Assembly (NCBI GenBank): GCA_003427395.1
Contig: BFEA01000228.1
Coordinates: forward strand, 904,230 to 968,229
Reading direction: 5' to 3'
Origin: Chara braunii
Taxonomy: Eukaryota > Streptophyta > Charophyceae > Charales > Characeae
Length of the DNA stretch: 64,000 nucleotides
Numbering within the stretch: position 1 is the stretch's first letter; each line of letters starts with the position of its first letter. Under the pieces are notes generated by a model, which saw nothing but the letters and a program-made list of their open reading frames with translations, did not search any database and was not told the DNA's origin. Below are positions 33,813 to 43,849 of the stretch, one piece after another. A program made the position numbers and the translations under genes.

Positions 33813-34177
33813 ACACCTCGACCTGATTACCCGTGTGGATTGGTGACGACAATAGCTTAGAGTCATGCATCACGATATTCCACCCTGTGCGCGCCTAGAT
33901 TCCCGTCACCGCCATATCCGACGACACCATGAACCAGCGATTCAGCGCAGGCCTACCCAACCATTCCAGTTGCAAATGATGGCGTATGCGATCCCTAGCT
34001 CACCAGAGGTTCACTTATGCTCTACTAGTCGGCATCTCGCCTAAGCTCGCCGCTGCCCATTCTTCTACTATTGCAGCCCCTCGCCCCCCCCAGCCTTGAC
34101 AGTCTTCCACATACCGTCGTAGCCCTCGTAGAGGATTTTGACGATCCCTCTCTCGTCGCTTTCAAGCCCTGCTTCGT

Positions 34178-34360
34178 GATCCATCGATCGTTGATGATGA
34201 CACCGCGTCAGATGGTTCTACGAGTGACCCAACCCAAGGACTCGACCCTCAGTCCCCCGCGGAGGACGATGTCTCTTCCCAGGACGACCGCCTCGTTCGG
34301 GTCGTTTCTGCCCTCCTCCGTCATCTACGCGTGACCCAGCCCAAGGACTCGACAGTATAA
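34178..34360 (+). other. Acidic open frame before leader S2
   Basis: A frame of about 60 codons with an Asp/Ser-rich stretch (DDDTASDGSTSDPTQGL) and then RLVRVVSALLRHLR ends at a TAA inside the TATA motif of the next leader. It may be a scrap of a retroelement protein. No family assigned. The rest of 33871-34177 holds nothing I recognise. Confidence 0.25.
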
Positions 34361-34690
34361 AACCGCGCGGACGCAGGACTATCGCATATCGACTCGCAAT
34401 GCAATTGTACGCAAGCAGTCGCAATGAAGGCGTACTATGTGGTACCCATACTTGCGCGGTCCCTGTTAATCGCGAGGGCCGCGTTCGACACTCAAGTGTC
34501 GGCTGACACTCGCCTTGAGGGTTAATCTCTCGACGCTGGACAACCGCCATGCGCGGTTGAAAACCACAACCTCTTCTGCAACCTGTGTAGAGGGGTTGAG
34601 TAAACAGCTTTAAGCTGTCGTGGCAGTCGAACATCAAGGAGTTTGACTTTGACGGCGGCCACGGACTATAACGTCCAACTATAAAAACTC
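34356..34690 (+). promoter_or_regulatory. TATA-headed structured leader, copy S2
   Basis: TATAAAAC at 34356. Stems: GTAC/GTAC (34432-34435, 34442-34445), GCGGTCCCT/AGGGCCGC with one bulge (34456-34464, 34475-34482), CTCAAG/CTTGAG enclosing GTGTC/GACAC (34491-34519), CAACCGC/GCGGTTG (34541-34547, 34553-34559) and CAACC/GGTTG (34567-34571, 34594-34598). It ends ACGTCCAACTATAAAAA. 34691-34886 is a short spacer without features. Confidence 0.6.
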
Positions 34691-34886
34691 CAAAGAGCAA
34701 AACATAAGGAATGGGCCGAAGATTCCCTGCCTAGTAAACAAAATCATAGCCCTGGGGTACCCTCCCTTTTTCGCGCGGCGTCGGCGGCCTATAACAATCT
34801 CAAACATTTGCCAATATGTGTCGGTCCCTTTGTAATCCCATAACTTTTTACACACCAGGGCGGTAACGTCGCGCGCGGGATTTTAA

Positions 34887-35255
34887 TATAAAGTTGCGCA
34901 GCTGAGGGCCTACCTCATACCAACCCACAATGCAGGCGTACGCATGCAGTTGCGACGATGGGGTACTATGTAGTGCCCATAATCAAGCTGTCCCTCGTGG
35001 ATCCGAGTACCGCTTATGACACTCGAGTGTCAGACTCGAAGTGTCGTGAGGGCCTAACCCTTCACGACATTGCACGGCTGAAGGCATAGCCGTGCGGTCG
35101 CCGCAGCTTCTCCGGGTCTTGGCTTGAGTGTCTCAGTAGGCAAATCAAATAGACTCTGCGCGAGGGAAAACCCCTTCCCTGCAGAGCCTAGGGCTTGGGA
35201 TGTCCTCGACAAGGACCTCGAATCTCGGCTCAGGATCAAACGTCCGACTAAGAAA
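34887..35255 (+). promoter_or_regulatory. TATA-headed structured leader, copy S3 (start of unit B)
   Basis: TATAAAG at 34887. Stems: GGGTACT/AGTGCCC (34961-34967, 34972-34978), CTCG/CGAG (34994-34997, 35004-35007), GTCGTGAGGG/CCCTTCACGAC (35043-35052, 35058-35068), GCACGGCT/AGCCGTGC (35072-35079, 35088-35095), CTCTGC/GCAGAG enclosing GGGAA/TTCCC (35154-35186) and GTCCT/AGGAC (35202-35206, 35212-35216). It is the most diverged of the three copies in sequence, yet the most strongly paired. Confidence 0.6.
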
Positions 35256-35764
35256 AATCATAAAAAAACAAGAAACAAAAATAGAGGGAGAGGCTTCCCC
35301 TAGGGCCCCTTAGCCTCAACTTCTGAGTAGGGCTTTAATATGGGGGTTCTTCAACCCATGCAAACATTCATCCCAAGTATACCCATGTATACATGTATAA
35401 GGGTTAAGTATGTGACGATCACTTTTCATGGTCTCACTAGGGTCTCTCACAATAACACGTATATGTGTGATCGTAGGCAACTAAATCAAGAATCTGATTC
35501 ACAGCTTATACCTGTCATCACATCAACAAACCAAAGCAACAGCCCACATACTACACAGTCTACCACAACCACCTTCGACATTCATACCCTTTGCTTTAGC
35601 CATGCAAACCCCAAAACCTCTTGTCCAACCAACCTTAATTAAATACTCAGCACCTTTGTTAAATGGTCATTCAATAAAAGTCCGGGTGAAACTTTAATAA
35701 AACAACGAAATCACCAGGGCTAAAGCCTTTTAGGTTGAGTATGGAGGGAGAGTTGAAATTGAGT

Positions 35765-35835
35765 CGTAGGCCGACGAATCGGGAACCGACCTGTTATCAG
35801 TGATAACAAAAAGTGATCCTCAAAAGGATCAAGCT
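35765..35835. repeat. Three consecutive hairpins, unit B
   Basis: CCGA/TCGG (35771-35774, 35779-35782), GTTATC/GATAAC (35793-35798, 35802-35807) and GATCCT/AGGATC (35815-35820, 35825-35830) follow one another. The matching places in unit A are 27234-27301 and 27865-27932. Confidence 0.8.
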
Positions 35836-36059
35836 GGATCTAGCCCTGAACTTGAATCAAATTATCAAAGAGATCTGTAACACACGGCAGACCAATCCTC
35901 AAGCTAAGATCATAAGTGTATGGAGATTACAACTCCATAATTCATTCTCACTCAAGCTACCTGCCAACGAAGTCCAAGCCTAGCTCTAAGCCAGTGCCCA
36001 AAACAGAAGTAGACCAATAGGATAACCTCTCTTATTCAGGGTGGATTGTCAGAATCGCC

Positions 36060-36790
36060 ACCTGTCAAAATATAATCTAACTCTTCTAAACTAAGAAAAT
36101 TTCAACGTCGCTTCCCGTAGGAAAAGTGCCTTTCCAGAATTTATATAAGTCTAAATATGAAAAAATATAAATAATTTATAACTCTGGAAAATCAAATTTT
36201 GTCTAACTCTCTGAATTAGTAGAAATTTGGGCAGCACCCCCTCTAGAAAATGAGACTTTCCAGATTTATACTAAGTCAGATATACAGCAGAAAAATAATC
36301 TCTAACTCCTGGAAAGTCAAAACTTGTCTAAATCCTTGATTTAGTAAAAATTTGGGCAGCACTCCCTTTACAAAGGGAGACTTCCCAGATTTATACTAAG
36401 TCGGATCTGAACTCACAAGACAAACTTGAGTTCAATTTAGATAAGATTTAATTAACTCCTCAGTTTTGCAGAAATTTCGGCAACACTCCCTCTAGAGAAG
36501 TGTTTTTCCAACATTTATACAAAGCGAGGTCCAGAATTTGAGAATAACTTTGACTTCTCAAAGTCCAATTTTGTCCAACTCTCTCAATTAACAAAAATTT
36601 GGGCAGCAATCTCTCTAGAAAAGGAGACTTTTCAGATTTATACTGAGTCAGATATATGAAAAAGACAAGTTGAACTCTGATAAGTCAAAAATTGACTAAC
36701 TTCTTGGATTTGTAGAAATTTCGGCAGCGCTTCCCGTAGGAAAAGAAGCTTGCCAAGATTTATACAAAGCCAAATATAAGAAAAGATATC
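36060..36790. repeat. Tandem array of about 123 bp in unit B
   Basis: AAATTTGGGCAGCACTCCC-type words recur about every 120-127 bp (near 36106, 36228, 36351, 36478, 36600, 36722), each followed by a hairpin. The third is CTCCCTT/AAGGGAG around TACA; the sixth is GCTTC/GAAGC (36729-36733, 36745-36749). Confidence 0.88.
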
Positions 36791-37054
36791 AGAAAATGCA
36801 GGAATTGACATAAGTAAAAAAAAAATTATTAAGAAAATGGAGGAATTGAGACTAACTCCTATGGCTCTAGTATGTGGTGAGCAACTAAAGTAACTACCTA
36901 TAGAACTGAAATCCAGACAAACTAGTCATCCCATCCAGTCTCATGTAAACCAAACCACAAATACAAGTACTCTCATCATCCCAAGTTCATTCCATATAAA
37001 TAGTTCGTGAATCTTCAAGTTCTTAAATCCTTATACCCATCTTACATAAGACAT

Positions 37055-37742
37055 AGAGCTGGACCATTCGCCATAGAAACAATGTCCAACTTGTCTTTAT
37101 GATATACACGAACAGGTTGCACAACTACTTCTTTCTTCTTTTGGGCAGATGACTTGGTCATTCGCCATGAAAACATTGCCTAGTCGCCCTGAGCTGTTTA
37201 ATATCCAAAGTTGTAGTATTTCCTTGACTTTGTTAAAAAGAAAAGACAAATATGGGCAGGGGACTGAACCATTCACAGTAGAAACAATGTTCAGCTTGCC
37301 CCAAACTATTTTCATTTATACTCTGTATTTTTCCTTCTTTCTTCTTAATGATATGGTTTAACGCTGGACCATTCACAGTACAAACAATGTCCAGCTGCCA
37401 GTTCACATGCAAATATACATTAAATACTTTCCGTTATACTTAGTTTAAATTATGTGCGTGGTTTTCATGCAAAACCATTCACCATGGAAACAATGATTAG
37501 CCTTCGACAAAAAATCCTCCCTCAGAATAAACAAGAATTTAAACCCCTTCAATCAAACAAACCCTCAGAGTTAACTAAGGTAGCCAGACCATTCACAGTA
37601 GAAATAATGCCTGGTTCCCCAGAAAACAATCAAATAAACACACCGACCAGGCCATTCACAGTAGAAACAATGCCTGGTCCCTCAGAAAATAGCCAAATAA
37701 ACATAGCCCTGAGCCATTCACAGTAGAAACAATGCTCGGACT
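37055..37742. repeat. Array of hairpins with conserved TAGAAACAATG loop, unit B
   Basis: Eight units share CATTCACAGTAGAAACAATG or a close variant. Arms: TGGAC/GTCCA (37060, 37084), CTGAAC/GTTCAG (37264-37269, 37289-37294), GCTGGAC/GTCCAGC (37363-37369, 37389-37395), CCAG/CTGG (37584, 37611), GACCAGG/CCTGGTC (37645-37651, 37673-37679) and CTGAGC/GCTCGG (37709-37714, 37734-37739, one G-U). A unit at 37153-37183 has one mismatch and one near 37470 is poorly paired. Inside each, CATT pairs with AATG, leaving a loop of about 12 nt. Confidence 0.9.
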
Positions 37743-39159
37743 TTGGTTGACTCGGTTAAAACGCATGAAGTCTACCTTCCTCCCACCTTTCCCCAGTTCA
37801 TCCTTAGTCTGCTTTCAATCAGAACAAAGCAGAAACTTAGGCTTCACTCTCAAACATTATTTCCAGTGAGTCTGATTGGTGCTCAAGAGAAAACAATAAT
37901 CATGGGAACAATCACATGCATACAATAGTCATACTGCAGGGGGATAGGCAAACATGGGTGATAGTGGGTCATATAGATGAAAGATAGTATACCTGACGAT
38001 TCCCTGCCTCCAGAACTCCTCCTGAGCTCCGGCAGAGTTCTCGCAATCGGTGGGTGGACTCCCCACAGAGTCTTGAAGCGGACCTATGGGTTGCAATTCC
38101 GCCTGCCGCCTTCCCCTCGTAACCAAGGACTAGATTGAGAGTTAGAAGAGCAGATAGAAAAGGATGTGAGTCTCTCAGATCCAAGAAAAATGTGTCCTCA
38201 GTCTCGCAAGAGAGGGTCTTGAAACCTTGATTCGCTTGAAGGCCCCGCAATGATGGCCGACCTGTAGCAGCTCGGTCAAAACTTAAGTCAAACTGCTCAA
38301 GTCAACCGTCTAATCCAACCCCCTGTCCCAATCCATAAGCGCCGCAACAACACACAGTGGTGATCTACAGCAACAGTCGTATGCAACTAACAGCAGCAAT
38401 ATGCAGCCTCAGTCTGTGCACCGCCAACAATAATTCTCATTAGTAGTTCATGCACAGTCACTCAGCAGCCCGCGGCTGTGCACAGTCGAAAANAGCAACA
38501 GTATGCAGCTATACCCAGTCCACAGCAACATGCTCGCAGTAGCTAGCAGGAGAAACAACTGCAGCCTCTACCAATAGAACAGTACGTAGCCGAGGGCAAC
38601 AATATTACCGTACCGGCAACTCTTTCAAAGAGTCGCAGTCCCAGCATACCCAACTATCGAGACAGTAGTACTCAGCAGTGATGCCGCGAGCTCGATGGTA
38701 AGCCTTGTAGCTGGATGTACAGTTCACCGCTGTAGGAGCCCAGCAATCGAGCGGTGGGTTGATTCACAACTCAAAAACAGCCTTGTCCCGCCTCATACGG
38801 CCTGCCGCACCTGCTCAATCCATTCGCTGGGTCGTAAGACCGCCCCTCCCCTATTTTTCCCTGCAGCTTAGCACCTTATCTCGTGGCAGGCGCATGCCCT
38901 CACAACATAGACGCGCTCCGACCAGGTAAGTAACCCAAATTCGTTTGACTTCTTCCCCTTCTNAGTNTGCGNTCCTACAGCGTAAGCCCTGTAGCCGACT
39001 CACGCTCGTTGTGATCACGGATNCGCTCTAGCAAGGTAAGTGTACTCGTCTTCNCACCTACCTCCTCTTCGTTCCTGTTCTCCCATGCGAGCACATAGGC
39101 CAANAGGNAAGTCTCTAACCTCGAAGTTGGCCCCACGCNACTTCCCTCAGTGAGGTGAG

Positions 39160-39545
39160 CAAAAATTAGAATGAACCTACCGCTAAAACGTGGTCATATA
39201 CACTGTGATTCAACCACTCGCGCAGGGGGTCAGGGAAGAGCTACTTCTATCAGTAGACCGGGCGACACATTGGTTCACAGGTAAGTTTTCAACGACCCGC
39301 CGGCCTTCCGCTGCGCTAATTTGCTCAATACGATGAGCGAGACTTCGAATGAACATACCGCAAGAACACGGAAATATACACTACTGTCCAGTCGCGCGTG
39401 CCGGGAGATTGGGAGATACTGCTTCCATTCATAGACGAGCAACGCACCGGTACACAGGTAGGTCTTCCAATCTGCGCACCTATTCATGTCAGTTTCATTG
39501 CAGAAAATGAGTAAAATCGAATGAATCTACCGCTACAAGCCGACT
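39160..39545. repeat. Diverged tandem repeat of about 175 bp
   Basis: GAATGAACCTACCGCTA-type words recur at about 39168, 39347 and 39517, with ATATACACT and GACACATTGGTTCACAGGTA-like words between. A weaker match in unit A lies near 32185. Confidence 0.7.
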
Positions 39546-39684
39546 AGGTGCCATTACGTTTTACTACTTTTTACTCCCAGGCGCAACAGTCATATCCCGT
39601 TCCGTCCGAATGACTTCCCTAAACCGAGTCTTACCACCGCGATCCGCCGCGCGCTGGTAAAAAAACCCGAGCTAGTACCTTGCT

Positions 39685-40071
39685 TCGCCCGATTACCTGA
39701 AGAATCGGGCGAGATGCCGAGCTTTTTCTTCCTGCCATAGCCTTTGGTTTAGCAGCTCCGCGCAAGCCTTCTAACTACTGACTCAAACTACACCAACTTC
39801 CATCCACAACTAACATCCCTATTGAATTCGCCCTGCCCTGAAACCATAATTTCGACTTTTGCTCTGTCGAAATCCGCTCGGAGACGCACCTGATATGCGT
39901 TTTCCCACCTCCTTCCTTTCCTACTCCCGGCCATTTCCTCGCGGCATCTTTCTGCTAATCTTCCTTTCTACTGATTTTCTTCCAAAACTAACTACATAGT
40001 TCATTTCGCCCGGCCTCAAAGTGCTAATCTACCCTTTTCTTTCACTCGATTCCATCAAGAATCGAGTGAAA
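39685..40071. repeat. CATCAAGAA-loop hairpins, unit B
   Basis: TCGCCCGATT/AATCGGGCGA (39685-39694, 39703-39712) is a perfect 10-bp stem around ACCTGAAG. TTTCACTCGATTC/GAATCGAGTGAAA (40040-40052, 40059-40071) is a perfect 13-bp stem around CATCAA. Just downstream ACCCAGA/TCTGGGT (near 40108-40126) replaces the CCCGA/TTCGGG pair seen near 32787-32810 in unit A. Confidence 0.85.
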
Positions 40072-40935
40072 TCTCGTTTCTTCACTCCTTGCCTTTGCCT
40101 CTGAACGCACCCAGACGCGATTCTGGGTCAAATTCATTCCATTCTCACCGCGCTGCTGCCTTCACCTTTCGCCCCTGTCTGCATTCGCCACTGTATCCAC
40201 CCCTCCGCTGTGCTAGCACCCGCTGTGCTTTCCTATGCACGCTCCGGCGCTCGATGCAGCGGTCCACCCAGTACTCCGGCCGAGCCTCTCTCCTGCTGTC
40301 TCCGCCCTATCATGGTCGCCCCGCTGTGTCATTCTGCCCTCCCCGCTATCGCAGTTCGTTGGCAACGGTCGATCCCACAGACAACCCGGGTAGCGTTCAG
40401 AGCAGTACCGACTGTCTCAAGGGGAACTCCAGGGAAAACAGACGGTTCAATGCGTCTTTCGCCCTTATACCAACGCCTTCCCTGCCTCCACTGCCTGTTG
40501 CAATGCACCCGGCCTGCACATCGCACTGCCTCCCGTCCCGATTCACACGCACCCTTGGCTACTCCGCCCTCTTGCTGGATCGGAGGCGAGGCATAATGAC
40601 TGGCCCACCGAGAAGGCTCAACCCTGATCCTCCCTGCTGACCCATGGCCTACATGGCCCACCTGCGTGTGGTAGGTAGCGCCCTCACCTGTGGGTGCGTT
40701 TTCCTTCAGTTTTCCCTATTGGTGGCCCGAGCACGAATGTGGCTGCTACGGGGCTCCCCTTTATGCTACGAAGGGGGTAACTCCGACGCAGTTACGAAAC
40801 CAGGTTGTAGGCGCCCTTCAAGCAATCCTGTGAATACAACACACCCCCCCCCCCCGACCTCATCGAACCCGAAGCGTAGGGCGTATACATTCAACATTAC
40901 CGGCCCTTTCGCCTCAAGTGCAATTACAAACTCAA

Positions 40936-41020
40936 CCCTTACGGCGTTGTGGTTTTTCAGCCACGGCGTAAGGGAGGACTTTTACCAGCACCCCAAACAT
41001 GCGGCCCCGTCAAACGGGGT
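40936..41020. repeat. Two further hairpins, unit B
   Basis: CCCTTACG/CGTAAGGG (40936-40943, 40967-40974) and CCCCGT/ACGGGG around CAA (41006-41011, 41015-41020). Unit A near 33739-33749 has CCGT/ACGG around the same CAA. Confidence 0.7.
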
Positions 41021-41772
41021 ACGCGCTCAAGATCCTTGACTGCCGTGACGACCATTAGATCCTGGCGTCTCGCCCAAGTCAACGGCCCGCCGGGGTATAA
41101 AAAATACGATGCTAGAATAAAATTATTTAGAAAACGCCACCACTGACCGGACGCCGCCATCGACCAAACCAAAAGGGGATATCCCCACGGCCCTCAACCC
41201 CATCGGTTCCTTCCTCGATGCTCCGCTGGTGCTTGCCGGCGTCGATCCCCGAACCTTCATAGTGTAAGCCCAATGTCGTGACCTATAGGGCTAAGCCCAA
41301 GTCTGAGACCAGCGCCCGCAGAGTACCATACAAGGCGGTGCGGCGCGGTGTTTTTGGGCCCATAAACCGGCTGCGCGGCTCCCAGTGCCCGGGCCGGCTT
41401 GCTTATACCATGCCATAATTGCCCCGCCGCCATCCTACGACATCCTGCTCACCGCACAAAAATGCCGTCGTCGGGGTTGTTCTCAGCATACGCGCTCGAC
41501 CCGGTTAAATATACAAATCAAAATAAAATATCCTTAGTTCCTGTTTAATCAAAAATAAAACAAATAATAATAATATCACCAAGCCAAACGACCGAGGTCC
41601 GGGCCGGCTTTATGATCAACAACAAGAAAGAATCACGCGCGCCTTAAACCTGCGCGCCCACGCACTCGCTATTGTGGTCTACCACCCTGTCAACATAAGT
41701 CACAGACGCAGCCGTGCCTTAGCGCGGTATTCTTAAACTTCAAACCAAAACTACTTTCTGTCACTTGCAAAA

Positions 41773-41806
41773 ACCAGGGCGGATACCCTTATAAGGGTAT
41801 TCGCGC
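41773..41806. repeat. Terminal hairpin of unit B
   Basis: Palindromic ATACCCTTATAAGGGTAT, extended by GCG/CGC, followed by GCCGACACC. Counterpart of 33779-33812. Confidence 0.8.
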
Positions 41807-41830
41807 CGACACCGATACTTACCTCAGGCC

Positions 41831-43008
41831 TTTCCGCCCCCTGGATGTAGTTCCACTTGTTGTTGCAGTTGATTCCTCTCGCTCTCATCATACCATTTGA
41901 CTTCCTTCTCGCTTTCATGACTGATTTTTACCCCCTATACGCTCTCTATCTTTTACCATTCCTGGACACTTATGTAGCAACTCCCGGTTTCGGCTTCTAT
42001 ACCTCAATGGTTCTCTCCAGTAGCAAAGTACTTGTCGCAGTGTTCCGGACTTCTACTCGGTCTCTGCGCTACTCCTGCTTCATTTTGGCTACGTCGACTC
42101 GACTTCAGTTTGGAGACTCATTAGTTGGACTACTCATTAGTTCCCACCATTCCCATTTATCCAGCACCCTCGAGTTAACCCTCCAGTTGCATGATGACCC
42201 TTATTTTCCCTGTTTGCCCTTTTACCTTACCCTATGTTGCGGGCCCTCCTCCGGAATGTACGTTTTCTTTGCCCGCGGCTTTTGGCCACATGTCTATGTC
42301 GGCATATAGCCCTCTCTCCTTCCAGGCCCACGTTATGTGTGCTCCCTTGTGTGAGAGTCCTTCCCCTTTCAGCTGATGGTACCCGTTTGATGGTTTTCAT
42401 TGAGTCCGGTGTCGTGTTGTTACTCCCCCTCTGAGTCTGATGACCCTTACTTGGTTGTGTGGGTTACACTGGATGCCCCCTTGGAGTTTTAATTACTCTG
42501 AGAGTTGTATCTGCCGCCTTCCCACCCATTCCTACCTTTGCCATGCGACCGAGTTCCCTTCTCTTTTGTTCGGGTAGTGTGCATTGTGTACAAGGCATGT
42601 GAGACTGTGCCACATTCTTTTTCGACTTAGGACATTGGCTTAGTTATTCTTTGGCCTTTAGGGCCCTGGTGTTGATTTATATTCAACCTCTTTGGCCCAG
42701 GAGTCATTTTTCTTGTTCTTGGACGACACAAGTCATATGTTTTTCTCTTTCTTGGACGACACAGGTGACACATTTTTCTTTTTCTTGACCGACATAGGTC
42801 AGACATTTTTCTTCGTTTTGGGTCGACTCAGACCAGACATTGTTGCATAGATTAGGCTTGAGGCTTAGTCTGCATTGCATTTCTTTTCCTGCATGGATCT
42901 TGCTCCGCATCTAGGATTATTTCCTTTGTCGTTCCTTTTGGGTTTCTGTTATTTCAGCAGATAGCATGTTTGATGTATTGCTTGATCCATTCAAAGGTCC
43001 GAGGATCG
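41831..43008. other. 3' interior of the LTR element
   Basis: A 150-codon plus-strand frame (41857-42309) is hydrophobic, with no domain that I recognise. From about 42703 to 42840 a word of about 41 bp (CATTTTTCTT..GACGACACAGGT) is repeated four times. In the last two units the arms around it swap, GACC/GGTC then GGTC/GACC. The expected purine-rich tract before the 3' LTR is weak (AAAGGTCCGAGGATCG). Confidence 0.5.
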
Positions 43009-43282
43009 TGTAGTTGTACCCCTACGGCCTGGCAGTGAGGCCGGACCAGTTTCAGGTCGTCAGCCTGACCCTGTTCCGGTGCCAGTTGTTCCCTTACATG
43101 GACCTAGGCCGATATATCACTTCGGCCTAGGCCTAGGTCGAGAGGTTGATTCATTCATTCTTTGTTCGTTCATTCATTGAGTCGGACCGGACCTTCACTC
43201 AGTTGGTGCTTCTTGTGTGTATCCATCTCCTCTCTCTCACTCTCTCACTATCTCCGCATGTATCCTCCATACGTGTGTCACA
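43009..43282 (+). mobile_element. 3' LTR of the retroelement
   Basis: 274 bp, starts TGTAG and ends GTCACA, aligned end to end with 21187-21460. The sequence after it does not resemble the primer-binding region after the 5' copy, which fits a 3' LTR. It could also be a solo LTR of the same family. Confidence 0.78.
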
Positions 43283-43400
43283 AAATATGTGGTCATTGGA
43301 GAGCAGGTGCGAAGGAACATGGTCATGTGAGGGACGAAGCCGCTTTTAGAAAATTTGTTTCTTTGGAAAAGGGAAGGGTCAAGGGGTGGGGGGGGGGGGG

Positions 43401-43580
43401 NNNNNNNNNNNNNNNNNNNNNNNNNNNNNNNNNNNNNNNNNNNNNNNNNNNNNNNNNNNNNNNNNNNNNNNNNNNNNNNNNNNNNNNNNNNNNNNNNNNN
43501 NNNNNNNNNNNNNNNNNNNNNNNNNNNNNNNNNNNNNNNNNNNNNNNNNNNNNNNNNNNNNNNNNNNNNNNNNNNNNNNN
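43401..43580. other. Assembly gap (Ns)
   Basis: 180 Ns after a G run. Open frames spanning it are artefacts. Confidence 1.
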
Positions 43581-43849
43581 CCTTTTCATTTGGGTTTTTC
43601 TTATTCGGTTGGTCTACTTGCTCAAGAGGAGTATAAGCATGTCTACCATCTGACCGATTAAAATTCCTATCACCCCCTTTCAGACTGAGGTTCAAAGTTC
43701 AAGACTGCTTTCAAAGGGTGTGGGGGGGCTAAATGGGGGTCTGAAGGGGAAGTTTTTCTAATTTTATAATATATTTCTAGTTATTTAAAATTTATATTTA
43801 ATTTATTAAATAATATATATATAATCAAAGCAGACTATCACTCACCCAC

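Larger units (their letters stand above)
26438..33870 (+). repeat. Structured noncoding unit A
   Basis: About 7.4 kb that aligns in order, though strongly diverged, with 34887-41830. Shared landmarks in order: TATA-headed leader, TTATC/GATAA hairpin block, 123-bp tandem array, TAGAAACAATG-loop hairpin array, a GGCAGAG..CGCAATCGGTGGG block (30611 versus 38031), a CCGCAC..GGTCG..CTTAG block (31740 versus 38805), CATCAAGAA-loop hairpins, TTTTACCAGCA (33437 versus 40980) and a GGGTAT hairpin (33781 versus 41775). No protein-coding frame spans it. It lies downstream of gag where pol would be expected. The stretch 30860-32511 has no other feature that I recognise. Confidence 0.7.
34887..41830 (+). 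repeat. Structured noncoding unit B
   Basis: Colinear, diverged partner of 26438-33870, about 6.9 kb. It begins with leader S3 and ends with the GGGTAT hairpin. It has a single copy of the block that is duplicated (631 bp) in unit A and lacks the LSU rRNA insert. Isolated Ns between 38492 and 39139 show poor base quality there. The Pro/Ser/Cys-rich open frames at 40089-40640 lie in this unit and are not credible genes. Confidence 0.7.

Noticed and set aside
37055-37742. CRISPR-like array (conserved core with variable flanks)
   Set aside because: Spacing is irregular, the variable parts flank the core as complementary arms, no cas genes are present and the genome is eukaryotic. A hairpin array fits better.
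38492-39139. Cluster of single Ns as a biological signal
   Set aside because: Most likely low base quality or haplotype conflict in a repeated region.
26438-41830. Units A and B as ordinary rDNA repeats with spacers
   Set aside because: Only one 290-nt decayed LSU piece is present, in unit A only. No 18S, 5.8S or other LSU signature words were found in either unit.
41857-42309. Integrase or other pol remnant before the 3' LTR
   Set aside because: The 150-codon frame shows no integrase zinc-finger or DDE pattern; left as an unassigned hydrophobic frame.
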